Positions 1 to 5,360 of a stretch of 6,009 bases of DNA are shown here, piece by piece. Below the pieces are notes generated by a model that was given only the letters and a program-made list of their open reading frames with translations, was not told the DNA's origin and did no database searches. Source of the DNA: Syntrophaceae bacterium UBA6112 (GTDB taxonomy: Bacteria > Desulfobacterota > Syntrophia > Syntrophales > UBA5619); contig DIWG01000018.1 in the NCBI GenBank assembly GCA_002423465.1, forward strand, positions 1 to 6,009. Reading direction: 5' to 3'. The position numbers and the translations under genes were made by a program. Position 1 is the first letter of the stretch. Each line of letters opens with the position of its first letter.

Positions 1-350
1 ATGCTGCCCTTTTCCACCAGCTTCATCACGGCGATGGTGGCGAACACCTTGCTGACGGAGCCGATGCCGAACATGGTTTCCGGGCCCACGGACTTTCCGG
101 CTTCCCTGTCTGCATACCCCCGGGACTCCACCCAGATGACCCCTTTGTCGTCCACCAGCGCCACCGCGATTGCGCTGGCGTTGCACTCGGCCATGGCCTC
201 GCTGGCCGCGGCACTGACTTCGGCAATGGTTGCAACGTAGTTGGGAAATGCAGGACCGGAACCGCTGCATCCTGCGAATAGGCCGAGTGACAGAATAGGA
301 ATTACGAAAAGAGCAGAACGCTTCAGGATTGATGAAACAAAATTGATCAT
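1..350 (-). CDS. Lipoprotein serine hydrolase, beta-lactamase / DD-peptidase family (N-terminal 116 residues, truncated by window edge)
   Basis: Only the first 116 codons lie in the window; the gene runs off the left edge. The start ATG (350-348) is preceded by GAGAGG at normal spacing. Residues 1-28 form a lipoprotein signal: basic K10-R11, a hydrophobic core, then a lipobox-like L-F-A-G-C with Cys28 as the lipidated residue (Phe at -3 is less common than Leu). Then comes a small-residue stretch, a V-A-L-V-D strand (63-67) and G-Y-A-D (78-81). The T-M-F-G-I-G-S-V-S-K block (92-101) carries the SxxK catalytic motif, Ser98 and Lys101. This layout is typical of the class C beta-lactamase / D-alanyl-D-alanine carboxypeptidase / esterase family (Pfam Beta-lactamase). 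The family hydrolyses peptide or ester bonds through an acyl-serine; the substrate cannot be told from this part. The YxN and HxG motifs would lie outside the window. The protein is probably anchored in the periplasm. It may or may not be co-transcribed with the leftward genes upstream, since a 315-bp gap separates them. Confidence 0.9.
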   Translation of the reverse strand, partial: MINFVSSILKRSALFVIPILSLGLFAGCSGSGPAFPNYVATIAEVSAAASEAMAECNASAIAVALVDDKGVIWVESRGYADREAGKSVGPETMFGIGSVSKVFATIAVMKLVEKGS

Positions 351-665
351 GACATCCTCTCACTTGAATTGACAAACACCGTGAACAGTATCCTCTTCGA
401 CCGCGCGAGAACAGCCATATTCTGTTATAATCTTCGTATTGCCCTTCCGTTCCGGGAGCCCGTAAAAGATCCGCTTTCCGAATGGGACCCACAGGAGAGA
501 AACGGAACAACTCGGCAAGGGTCTCCCATCATCCCGGTTCCCTTAAGGAAAACCAAACGGGTCATCCCCGTTCTCCCTGCCTCGAAACCTATGTCCAATG
601 GACCAGCCATTTCGTCACGACTCCGTAATCATCAAATTGGCCTTCTCCCAAAAGCCCCGACCCTT
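351..665. other. Intergenic region, 315 bp, no convincing gene
   Basis: This gap separates two leftward genes. Open frames cross it on both strands (369-830 rightward, 610-425 leftward). They have no ribosome binding site, no recognisable motif, and compositions rich in Arg, Ser and Pro, so I read them as chance. A TATAAT hexamer occurs at 426-431 (plus strand) without a matching -35. No good promoter for the leftward serine hydrolase could be placed, although the 350 start has a proper Shine-Dalgarno. A small hairpin at 556-572 is listed separately. The region could be a dispersed intergenic repeat, but one copy cannot show that. Confidence 0.6.
549..572 (-). terminator. Weak candidate terminator downstream of the alpha/beta hydrolase gene
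   Basis: Read leftward, AACGGG (572-567) and CCCGTT (561-556) form a 6-bp stem with a 5-nt loop. The sequence continues TGGTTTTCC, a broken T-tract. It lies about 95 nt past the stop codon at 666. The stem is short and the T-run is interrupted by GG, so this is only a possible transcript end. Confidence 0.25.
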
Positions 666-2135
666 TTATTGCTCTGTTTGAAAATCCGGAACCTGCGGCA
701 TGGCGGAGATGCAGGAAATGTCCAGATTGCCAGTCGGATTATCAAGGAAAGCTGCGATCAACAACCTCGGGCATGTCAGATCAAAAAGTGCATGACCCGC
801 CGCGGGGATGCTTACAAAGGTGACATTTGAAAGCGTTCCTGCCACTTTGTCCGCCCATGCCTTTGGGGTCAGGGTGTCATACGTACCGCTGAAAATCAGA
901 ACGGGCTTGTCACTGGTAACTGGCCCCCAGAATTCTTTTTCGATCTCGCCGCTGTTCGCTATGGGATAGGCTGCCCTCCACAGGGCTTCGTCCTGGTGGT
1001 GAATGCCGAAAGGAGAAAGTACAGCCCTATATGCATCAAGTGCTGTGAAATCCATGATGGGGTATATCTCCCGACAGTAGACGCTCAGCGCGATTCCCCA
1101 GAATACAGAGTCGTCAAATGTCGAAGGATCCCTGTTGGCGAAGTACGTATTCATTTCTTGTGAGGTCATCACAGACTGCCCTGTAATATGTTTGAACATT
1201 TTATTGATGCGGGAAGGACCCAATCTGCCATAGTTTTCTAACCCGATGATATTGCCGATTCTTTCTGTATAATCGTCACTTGATCTGATCAAAGGCGTCA
1301 TCACTCCGGTTACGGGATTTTTAGCCTGAAGGACAATCGGATTCTGTTTGATGTAATCGGTAACCGTGTAGAATTTTTGCTCCAGATCGGGGTAGGCTGC
1401 CTTGCAACTGTCTTGGGCAGTGCAGTCGTTAAACATAAGATTAAAAACCCTTTTCATGTTTAGGTTAATATCCGTGGTGTTGTTCGGGTCGGATGTGGAC
1501 ATCGGGGAATCCAGTACAAGGCAGGCGGTCCCTTCAGGGTCAACCCTCATCAGATCCAATGCTAAACGAGTACCATAAGATACACCGTAAACATTCCATC
1601 GGGATATGCCGAGGCTTTCTCTCAACTCTCTGAGATCAATGGCACTTTGGCGTGTATCATAACCCCTAATATCTGCTCCGGCGTTCACAAACTCGTTCAG
1701 GCATTCCTGAATAACCAGCGGATCGGCCTTTAAGAGGCTGTTGAGGTTCTTGCACAAGATTGACGGATTTGACCTCCCGATTCCTCTCTGGTCGAAGAAT
1801 ACAAGATCATGGTTGCGTCTGAATTTGTCGGTGTTGAATTTGTTTATCAGCTGAGTCCCTATGTTACCGGGACCTCCGTGCAGGAATATAGTTGGTTCAC
1901 CGCTTGAGGACACATTTAGGGCCTTCAAGACAACGACAAAGACATCAATGAACCGGCTATTTGCATCATTACGGTTCTCTTTGACACTCAGCATATAACA
2001 GGACTGGCCGTCTATTTGAGGAAGACCCTTGCAATCACTGCATCTTAAACTGTATTGCGTCTGATCATTACTGCCGGAACTGCAACTCCAGATAAGAAGC
2101 GCGATAAGGATCAAAAGAATATTCCGCTTAACCAT
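666..2135 (-). CDS. Lipoprotein alpha/beta hydrolase, proline iminopeptidase / tripeptidyl aminopeptidase type (S33-like)
   Basis: 489 residues. The start ATG (2135-2133) follows GGAGAGGG with a 4-5 nt gap. Residues 2-17 are a signal peptide (K3-R4, then a Leu/Ile-rich core) ending in L-I-W-S-C. Cys18 is the likely lipidated residue, although Trp at -2 is unusual. The catalytic domain shows the oxyanion HGGPG motif (86-90), F-D-Q-R-G-I-G-R-S (114-122), and the nucleophile elbow G-V-S-Y-G (184-188, Ser186). A long cap region of about 210-400 follows. The acid is probably Asp420 in G-T-Y-D-T-L-T-P, and the base His448 in A-G-H-A-L-F. The C-terminal part resembles the TAP-like domain. The family removes N-terminal residues or short peptides from peptides; some members are esterases. 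Eleven cysteines besides Cys18, including C-S-D-C at 32-35, fit a disulfide-stabilised periplasmic protein. It lies 36 bp behind the Tat-exported PLP enzyme in the same direction, so co-transcription is likely. Family assignment is firm; exact substrate unknown. Confidence 0.93.
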   Translation of the reverse strand: MVKRNILLILIALLIWSCSSGSNDQTQYSLRCSDCKGLPQIDGQSCYMLSVKENRNDANSRFIDVFVVVLKALNVSSSGEPTIFLHGGPGNIGTQLINKFNTDKFRRNHDLVFFDQRGIGRSNPSILCKNLNSLLKADPLVIQECLNEFVNAGADIRGYDTRQSAIDLRELRESLGISRWNVYGVSYGTRLALDLMRVDPEGTACLVLDSPMSTSDPNNTTDINLNMKRVFNLMFNDCTAQDSCKAAYPDLEQKFYTVTDYIKQNPIVLQAKNPVTGVMTPLIRSSDDYTERIGNIIGLENYGRLGPSRINKMFKHITGQSVMTSQEMNTYFANRDPSTFDDSVFWGIALSVYCREIYPIMDFTALDAYRAVLSPFGIHHQDEALWRAAYPIANSGEIEKEFWGPVTSDKPVLIFSGTYDTLTPKAWADKVAGTLSNVTFVSIPAAGHALFDLTCPRLLIAAFLDNPTGNLDISCISAMPQVPDFQTEQ

Positions 2136-2171
2136 TTAACCCTCTCCAATAAGCATAATATCTGGTTGTTC

Positions 2172-3764
2172 TTATAGAGAGAATATTTCCTCATATGTAT
2201 CCCTTCTTTTCATCACCTTCAGCTTGCCGTCGGCGTCGACAAGAATCCGGGCGGGGCGGGGAAAAGAATTTGCATTGGAGGCAAAAAACTGGGGGCCGTA
2301 AGAGCCTGTATCGCGAATAAGCACAATATCTCCACGAATCGGTTTCCTCTGAAGGGATATCTTGTATTTCGCCAACATATCACCCGAAAAGCAGAGGTTC
2401 CCTGCCACGAAGGCCTCAAAAGGTTCCGAATCCTTCCTGTCATAATCGTTGATGATCTCCCAGTGATGGAGCGGCATGTAAACCAAGGCCGCGCCGAAAC
2501 TGGTCACACCCATCTCCAATGTCAACAGATTGTGCCACCTCTCGATCCTTCTCACCTGAGACACTCTGGCCAGCGTGACTGCGGAGTCTCCAATCAGACT
2601 CCGACCCGGCTCGATGACCAGCGACGGTTCACCCATAGCCTTGAGGGCCTCGATGGAATTCAAGCTTTCTCCATGAACCTTCACCTTGCCTTTGAGAATG
2701 GCTTCCACCATTTTCTCCTTGGGGTAAGGGGTGTAGAACTTTTCATCATTCCATTGTGACGCATCGAGCCTGCCATCCGGTCCGGTTTCAAATCCTCCCG
2801 TGCGATTGTGCCATATGAAGATACGGCTCGGATCACCTTTCTGCGCGGCAAAGTAACCTTCCTTGATCCTTTCCATGAACCGGTTCCACTCTTCGCTGCT
2901 CACATACGAGAGAGGAAAGCCGCCTCCAATGTTGATAATCTCACAATCCCTGCCTGTTTCTTTCAGGAGATGTCCCAGTTCGATCATTTTGCCTAGGACC
3001 GCCAGATAAGGCTCCAGATCCGCGATCTGGGAACCGATATGGGTGTGAAACCCCAGAAGGTGGATATGGGGATGTCTGTCCAGGGTTTTCAGAAAATCGG
3101 GGATATCTTCCAGGCTGGCCCCGAACTTTGTCCACTTACCAGCGGTAAAAATGGCTTCTGCCGTAACATGTCCGAGTTCGAACCCGCTGATCCTCATGAC
3201 AACTCTGGGGCGCTTTCCCATCTGCTTGGCGATCTGGGAAACAACCTGGAACTCTTCAATGCTATCGGCGACAATCATCATATCCGTTTGGATCGCCTTG
3301 GCAATGAGAAAGTCCTCCTTGCAGTTTCCATTGAGATCAAGCTGCCCGGGAGGGGCTCCGGATTCCAAGGCGCATTGGGTTTCATAGTAGGAGGCCACGT
3401 CGATTCCGGCCCCTTCACGAATGACGATCTTGAATATTGCCGGATGGGCACATGCCTTGGCTGCAAACCGAATATGCCCCTTCGGGTATAAAGTCTTAAA
3501 AACCTGCTTGAAGGCCCTTACGTTTCGCCTTATGGCAGGGGCAGAATAAATGTGTAAAGGAAGTTGAAACTGATTAATCCACCATGAAAGGGGATGATCA
3601 GCAATATAGGCTTCTTTCCCGGAAGGTTTCATGAAGATTCCTTCCCCCGGAGCTACATTCCTATTCGAGTGATGGACCGACATCGCTGCCTCGGGGCTAA
3701 GGAGGGCTGCTGCACTCATACTGAGAACGCTGTACTTGATAAAATCTCGTCTGTCGATCTTCAT
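2172..3764 (-). CDS. Tat-exported PLP enzyme of the diaminopimelate/ornithine decarboxylase fold (type III)
   Basis: 530 residues from ATG 3764. An ATG five codons upstream (3779) lacks a ribosome site and is less likely. Residues 1-30 are a Tat signal: R5-R6-D-F-I-K, then a Ser/Ala/Leu core, with possible cleavage after A-M-S (about residue 29). The alanine racemase-like barrel begins near residue 70. F-A-A-K-A carries the PLP lysine (Lys103). Next come G-I-D-V-A-S (120-125), H-T-H-I-G-S-Q (240-246), the glycine-rich phosphate loop N-I-G-G-G-F (278-283), and E-P-G-R (385-388). The C-terminal beta domain has C-F-S-G-D (458-462), G-S-Y-G (487-490) and F-P-R-P-A-R (501-506). These match diaminopimelate decarboxylase LysA most closely. 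Biosynthetic LysA is cytoplasmic, about 420 residues, and has Glu in C-E-S-x-D; here that position is Phe459. The segment between the glycine loop and E-P-G-R is also expanded. Tat export of a folded, cofactor-loaded protein makes sense for a PLP enzyme. It may be a periplasmic amino acid decarboxylase or racemase; substrate unknown. First gene of a probable operon. Confidence 0.93.
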   Translation of the reverse strand: MKIDRRDFIKYSVLSMSAAALLSPEAAMSVHHSNRNVAPGEGIFMKPSGKEAYIADHPLSWWINQFQLPLHIYSAPAIRRNVRAFKQVFKTLYPKGHIRFAAKACAHPAIFKIVIREGAGIDVASYYETQCALESGAPPGQLDLNGNCKEDFLIAKAIQTDMMIVADSIEEFQVVSQIAKQMGKRPRVVMRISGFELGHVTAEAIFTAGKWTKFGASLEDIPDFLKTLDRHPHIHLLGFHTHIGSQIADLEPYLAVLGKMIELGHLLKETGRDCEIINIGGGFPLSYVSSEEWNRFMERIKEGYFAAQKGDPSRIFIWHNRTGGFETGPDGRLDASQWNDEKFYTPYPKEKMVEAILKGKVKVHGESLNSIEALKAMGEPSLVIEPGRSLIGDSAVTLARVSQVRRIERWHNLLTLEMGVTSFGAALVYMPLHHWEIINDYDRKDSEPFEAFVAGNLCFSGDMLAKYKISLQRKPIRGDIVLIRDTGSYGPQFFASNANSFPRPARILVDADGKLKVMKRRDTYEEIFSL

Positions 3765-3768
3765 GGTT

Positions 3769-3777
3769 CTCTCTCCC
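3769..3777 (-). promoter_or_regulatory. Ribosome binding site deciding the start of the PLP enzyme
   Basis: Read leftward, GGGAGAGAG is followed by AACC and the ATG at 3764. The earlier in-frame ATG at 3779 overlaps this site and has no purine-rich sequence in front of it. Starting at 3764 also places the twin arginines at residues 5-6, the usual place in a Tat signal. Confidence 0.8.
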
Positions 3778-3845
3778 ATATAACTGAACTAAACGATCGG
3801 AGGGTGATTGGATTGATTGATAGAACCTTCCTTTTGCGAGATTCG

Positions 3846-3874
3846 AGGGTAGGGAAAGCAGACTTCATTGTCAA
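3846..3874 (-). promoter_or_regulatory. Sigma70-type promoter of the PLP enzyme / peptidase operon
   Basis: On the minus strand a perfect -35 box TTGACA (3874-3869) is followed after exactly 17 nt by TACCCT (3851-3846), which keeps the important T, A and final T of the -10 consensus. Transcription would start near 3839 and give a leader of about 75 nt before the ATG at 3764. A perfect palindrome lies 4 bp upstream of the -35. Confidence 0.65.
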
Positions 3875-3878
3875 GCAA

Positions 3879-3893
3879 ATGTTATCATAACAT
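3879..3893. promoter_or_regulatory. 15-bp perfect palindrome, candidate operator
   Basis: ATGTTAT-C-ATAACAT is a perfect 7-1-7 inverted repeat, ending 4 bp upstream of the -35 box of the leftward operon promoter. The position suits an activator or a repressor dimer; AT-richness also allows an UP-element role. No regulator gene for it is recognisable in the window, and I cannot assign it to a regulator family. Confidence 0.45.
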
Positions 3894-3994
3894 ACTTATA
3901 GCCGGACCGGATTTGATTCCAGTGACCTGGGAACATATTGCGGACTTCAGCCAATCCAGATTACTGCTTGAAGAAACATGCGATGGGACATGGA

Positions 3995-4043
3995 GAAAAC
4001 CCGCTCACATGTGAAGCACCACCAGCTGACCAAGTGAGCGGGT
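3995..4043 (-). terminator. Rho-independent terminator, leftward
   Basis: ACCCGCTCAC and GTGAGCGGGT (3999-4008 and 4034-4043) form a perfect 10-bp, GC-rich stem around a 25-nt loop. Read leftward, the stem is followed directly by TTTTC (3999-3995); read rightward there is no T-tract. The loop is longer than typical. It lies about 55 nt past the TAA of the leftward gene fragment at 4099-4206 and no intact leftward gene feeds it, so it is probably that lost gene's own terminator. It also shields the promoter at 3846-3874 from read-through. Confidence 0.7.
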
Positions 4044-4098
4044 ATTCATTGGGAAGGAAAATCTTTTTTCCCGTACCGGTTCCGAGGGATTCTTCGCG

Positions 4099-4206
4099 TT
4101 AGTGCCCTTTTTCGTACACTTCGACGGGATAAGTGGGCACATCCGGATCGATGAAGGGCGCGATCTTTTTGCAGGTGCGGCGATGCAGCCAAAACGCTGC
4201 CGTGAA
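4099..4206 (-). pseudogene. C-terminal remnant of an unidentified leftward gene
   Basis: Read leftward from about 4206, 35 codons run to a TAA at 4101-4099. They encode a protein-like tail with W-L-H-R-R-T-C-K-K, I-A-P-F-I-D-P-D-V-P and Y-P-V-E-V-Y-E-K-G-H. Codon choice is that of a real gene (GCG, CTG, CGC, ATC, CCG, GTG and GTC preferred), and a strong terminator follows about 55 nt after the stop. Upstream of about 4206 the frame stays open (to 4464), but only as the antisense of the arsR promoter and coding region, which is clearly real. There is no start codon or ribosome site at the boundary. I therefore read this as the 3' end of a gene whose body was lost when the arsR side was joined here. 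The left boundary is exact; the right one is estimated. I do not recognise the family. Confidence 0.5.
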
Positions 4207-4211
4207 CGGCC

Positions 4212-4239
4212 TTGACAAGGGACAGGCAAATATTATATT
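4212..4239 (+). promoter_or_regulatory. Sigma70-type promoter of the arsR-like operon
   Basis: TTGACA (4212-4217) is followed after 16 nt by TATATT (4234-4239), a five-of-six match to the -10 consensus. Transcription would start near 4246. This argues against the GTG at 4246 as start codon, since it would be leaderless, and supports the ATG at 4276. The -10 lies inside an inverted repeat, as expected for repression by polymerase exclusion. Confidence 0.75.
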
Positions 4240-4256
4240 TGCAAGGTGACGCAAAT
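4226..4256 (+). promoter_or_regulatory. ArsR-type operator, inverted repeat plus a third half-site
   Basis: GCAAATA-TTA-TATTTGC (4226-4242) is a perfect 7-3-7 inverted repeat covering the -10 box. A third half-site GCAAAT begins at 4251, eight bases after the dyad, and pairs with TATTTGC as a second, wider dyad. AT-rich inverted repeats over the promoter are the usual targets of ArsR/SmtB repressors, which normally repress their own operon and release DNA on metal(loid) binding. The encoded regulator starts 20 nt downstream, so autoregulation is the simplest reading. Confidence 0.7.
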
Positions 4257-4275
4257 GTGCAACGATGAGGATACG

Positions 4276-4689
4276 ATGCAAAAAAACCAGAACCGCTCCC
4301 GAAAGCAGAACTTGGATCACCTCCTTTCCCCGCAGCTCTTCAGGGCCATCGGCGATCCCAACCGAGTTGCCATTCTGCACTGTCTCAGCGAACACTGTGC
4401 CCCCCTGACCGTTGGCCAGGTTGCAGAGAGGCTGCCAGTGGACGTCTCTGTGGTTTCGAGGCACCTGGCCATCCTGCGTGATGTAGATATCCTGATCGCA
4501 CGCAAGGAAGGCAAGGAGGTCCGCTATACACTCAACTCGCGTAACCTAATCGCGACCTTGCGGGCGATCGCCGATGCCTTCGAGGCCTGCTGTCCCGACG
4601 AATGCATCATGAATAGCACCATAGAGACCGAATCCGAGAGGTCTGGCCCTAAGTCGAATAAGCGGCGCACACCGCTCAAAACAGGATAG
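4276..4689 (+). CDS. ArsR/SmtB-family metal(loid)-responsive repressor
   Basis: 137 residues from ATG 4276, preceded by GAGGA four bases upstream. In-frame GTG 4246 and ATG 4255 are possible but lack a ribosome site, and the GTG falls at the predicted transcription start. The fold is a winged helix: L-F-R-A-I-G-D-P-N-R-V-A-I-L (21-34), turn helix from about 45, recognition helix V-S-V-V-S-R-H-L-A-I-L (57-67), and wing R-K-E-G-K-E-V-R-Y-T-L (76-86). Cysteines are at 36, 41, 105, 106 and 110. The C-C-P-D-E-C cluster near the C terminus recalls the As(III) site of Acidithiobacillus ferrooxidans ArsR (Cys95, Cys96, Cys102), in which a Cys pair and a third nearby Cys bind the ligand. The classical E-L-C-V-C-D-L motif of the E. 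coli type is absent. After residue 111 the tail is polar and basic, probably disordered. Likely autorepressor of this gene and the DUF2703 gene. The inducer, arsenite, antimonite or another thiophilic ion, is inferred. Confidence 0.9.
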   Translation: MQKNQNRSRKQNLDHLLSPQLFRAIGDPNRVAILHCLSEHCAPLTVGQVAERLPVDVSVVSRHLAILRDVDILIARKEGKEVRYTLNSRNLIATLRAIADAFEACCPDECIMNSTIETESERSGPKSNKRRTPLKTG

Positions 4690-4772
4690 GCGGTTTACCA
4701 TCGAACGGGTCCTCGCATGTCCCGGATTAATGAGCCGCTATTCCCCATCTTATAAGAAAGGAATTCTAAAAA

Positions 4773-5360
4773 ATGGAAGGCAAGAAAAAAATGGAAATGT
4801 TCGTGCTGGCAACGGAAGGCGGTTGCGGGTGCAACGCCTCCGATACCACGGGAAATGAAACCGCTGAGGCGCAGGCGATGAAAAAAATCTTGAACGTTGA
4901 CCTGCTCGTGATCGACCTGAGTACCTGCAAGCGCTGCGTTCCGACGGGAGATCAGTTGAAACAGGCCGTCAGCCTTCTTGATCCGGTAGCTGAGGCTTTA
5001 GGAATCGAACTCCGACATCATGAGATTGTCGTACAAACACCGCAGGAGGCAAAGGAGCATGCCCTGTTGAGTTCACCGACGATACGGCTGAATGGTCGGG
5101 ATATCGACCAAGACATCCGCGAGTCGCTCTGTGAATCCTGTGGGGATCTCACTGAGAACAACACCATGGTCGATTGCCGCGAGTGGCATTACCGCGGAAA
5201 GGTCTACTATGCGGCGCCACTTCCTCTACTGATCGAGGCGATCATGGGTGCTATGCTGAACATTGAAGCGCCGGTAGTCGTTCCTGAGCCCGTTGAAGAG
5301 TTGCCGGAGAACCTGCAACGGTATTTCGACAACAAGAAGCTCCCGGTAAGCTGCTGCTGA
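4773..5360 (+). CDS. DUF2703-family cysteine-rich thioredoxin-like protein
   Basis: 195 residues from ATG 4773. AAAGGA lies 10 nt upstream, slightly far, and ATG 4791 (Met7) is an alternative start. No signal peptide, so cytoplasmic. Residues 43-49 form a beta strand that leads into T-C-K-R-C (51-55), a CxxC motif in the thioredoxin position. Later S-S-P-T-I-R-L-N-G (100-108) supplies a likely cis-proline (Pro102) before the next strand, as in thioredoxin folds. C-E-S-C (120-123), D-C-R (134-136) and the Y-R-G-K-V-Y-Y-A-A-P segment (140-149) complete the DUF2703 pattern. Extra cysteines lie at 18, 20 (G-C-G-C) and at the very end (S-C-C, 194-195), nine in all. From memory, DUF2703 genes often sit beside arsR and permease genes. 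Its role is not established; a thiol carrier, reductase or metal(loid)-binding protein is plausible. It follows arsR by 83 bp with no clear terminator between, so one transcript is likely. The stop is TGA directly after C-C. Confidence 0.88.
   Translation: MEGKKKMEMFVLATEGGCGCNASDTTGNETAEAQAMKKILNVDLLVIDLSTCKRCVPTGDQLKQAVSLLDPVAEALGIELRHHEIVVQTPQEAKEHALLSSPTIRLNGRDIDQDIRESLCESCGDLTENNTMVDCREWHYRGKVYYAAPLPLLIEAIMGAMLNIEAPVVVPEPVEELPENLQRYFDNKKLPVSCC

Noticed and set aside
426..431. TATAAT hexamer as a rightward promoter
   Set aside because: There is no -35-like sequence 16-18 nt upstream and no rightward gene downstream.
425..610. Leftward open frame of 61 codons in the same gap
   Set aside because: No Shine-Dalgarno and no recognisable domain. 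It might be part of a dispersed repeat, but this cannot be shown from one copy.
369..830. Rightward open frame of 153 codons across the gap between the serine hydrolase and the alpha/beta hydrolase
   Set aside because: It has no ribosome site, runs antisense into the clear C-terminal end of the alpha/beta hydrolase, and shows no motif; the composition is Arg/Pro/Ser-rich.
3039..3491. Rightward open frames inside the PLP enzyme gene (up to 150 codons)
   Set aside because: They are antisense shadows of a gene with a complete, ordered set of family motifs.
4005..4229. Leftward open frame of 74 codons over the fossil and terminator
   Set aside because: It is in a different frame from the protein-like tail, crosses the terminator stem, and has no ribosome site or motif.
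4099..4464. Leftward open frame of 121 codons as an intact gene
   Set aside because: Its first two thirds are antisense to the ArsR winged-helix region and its promoter. Only the last 35 codons look like real protein, so only these are kept, as a remnant.
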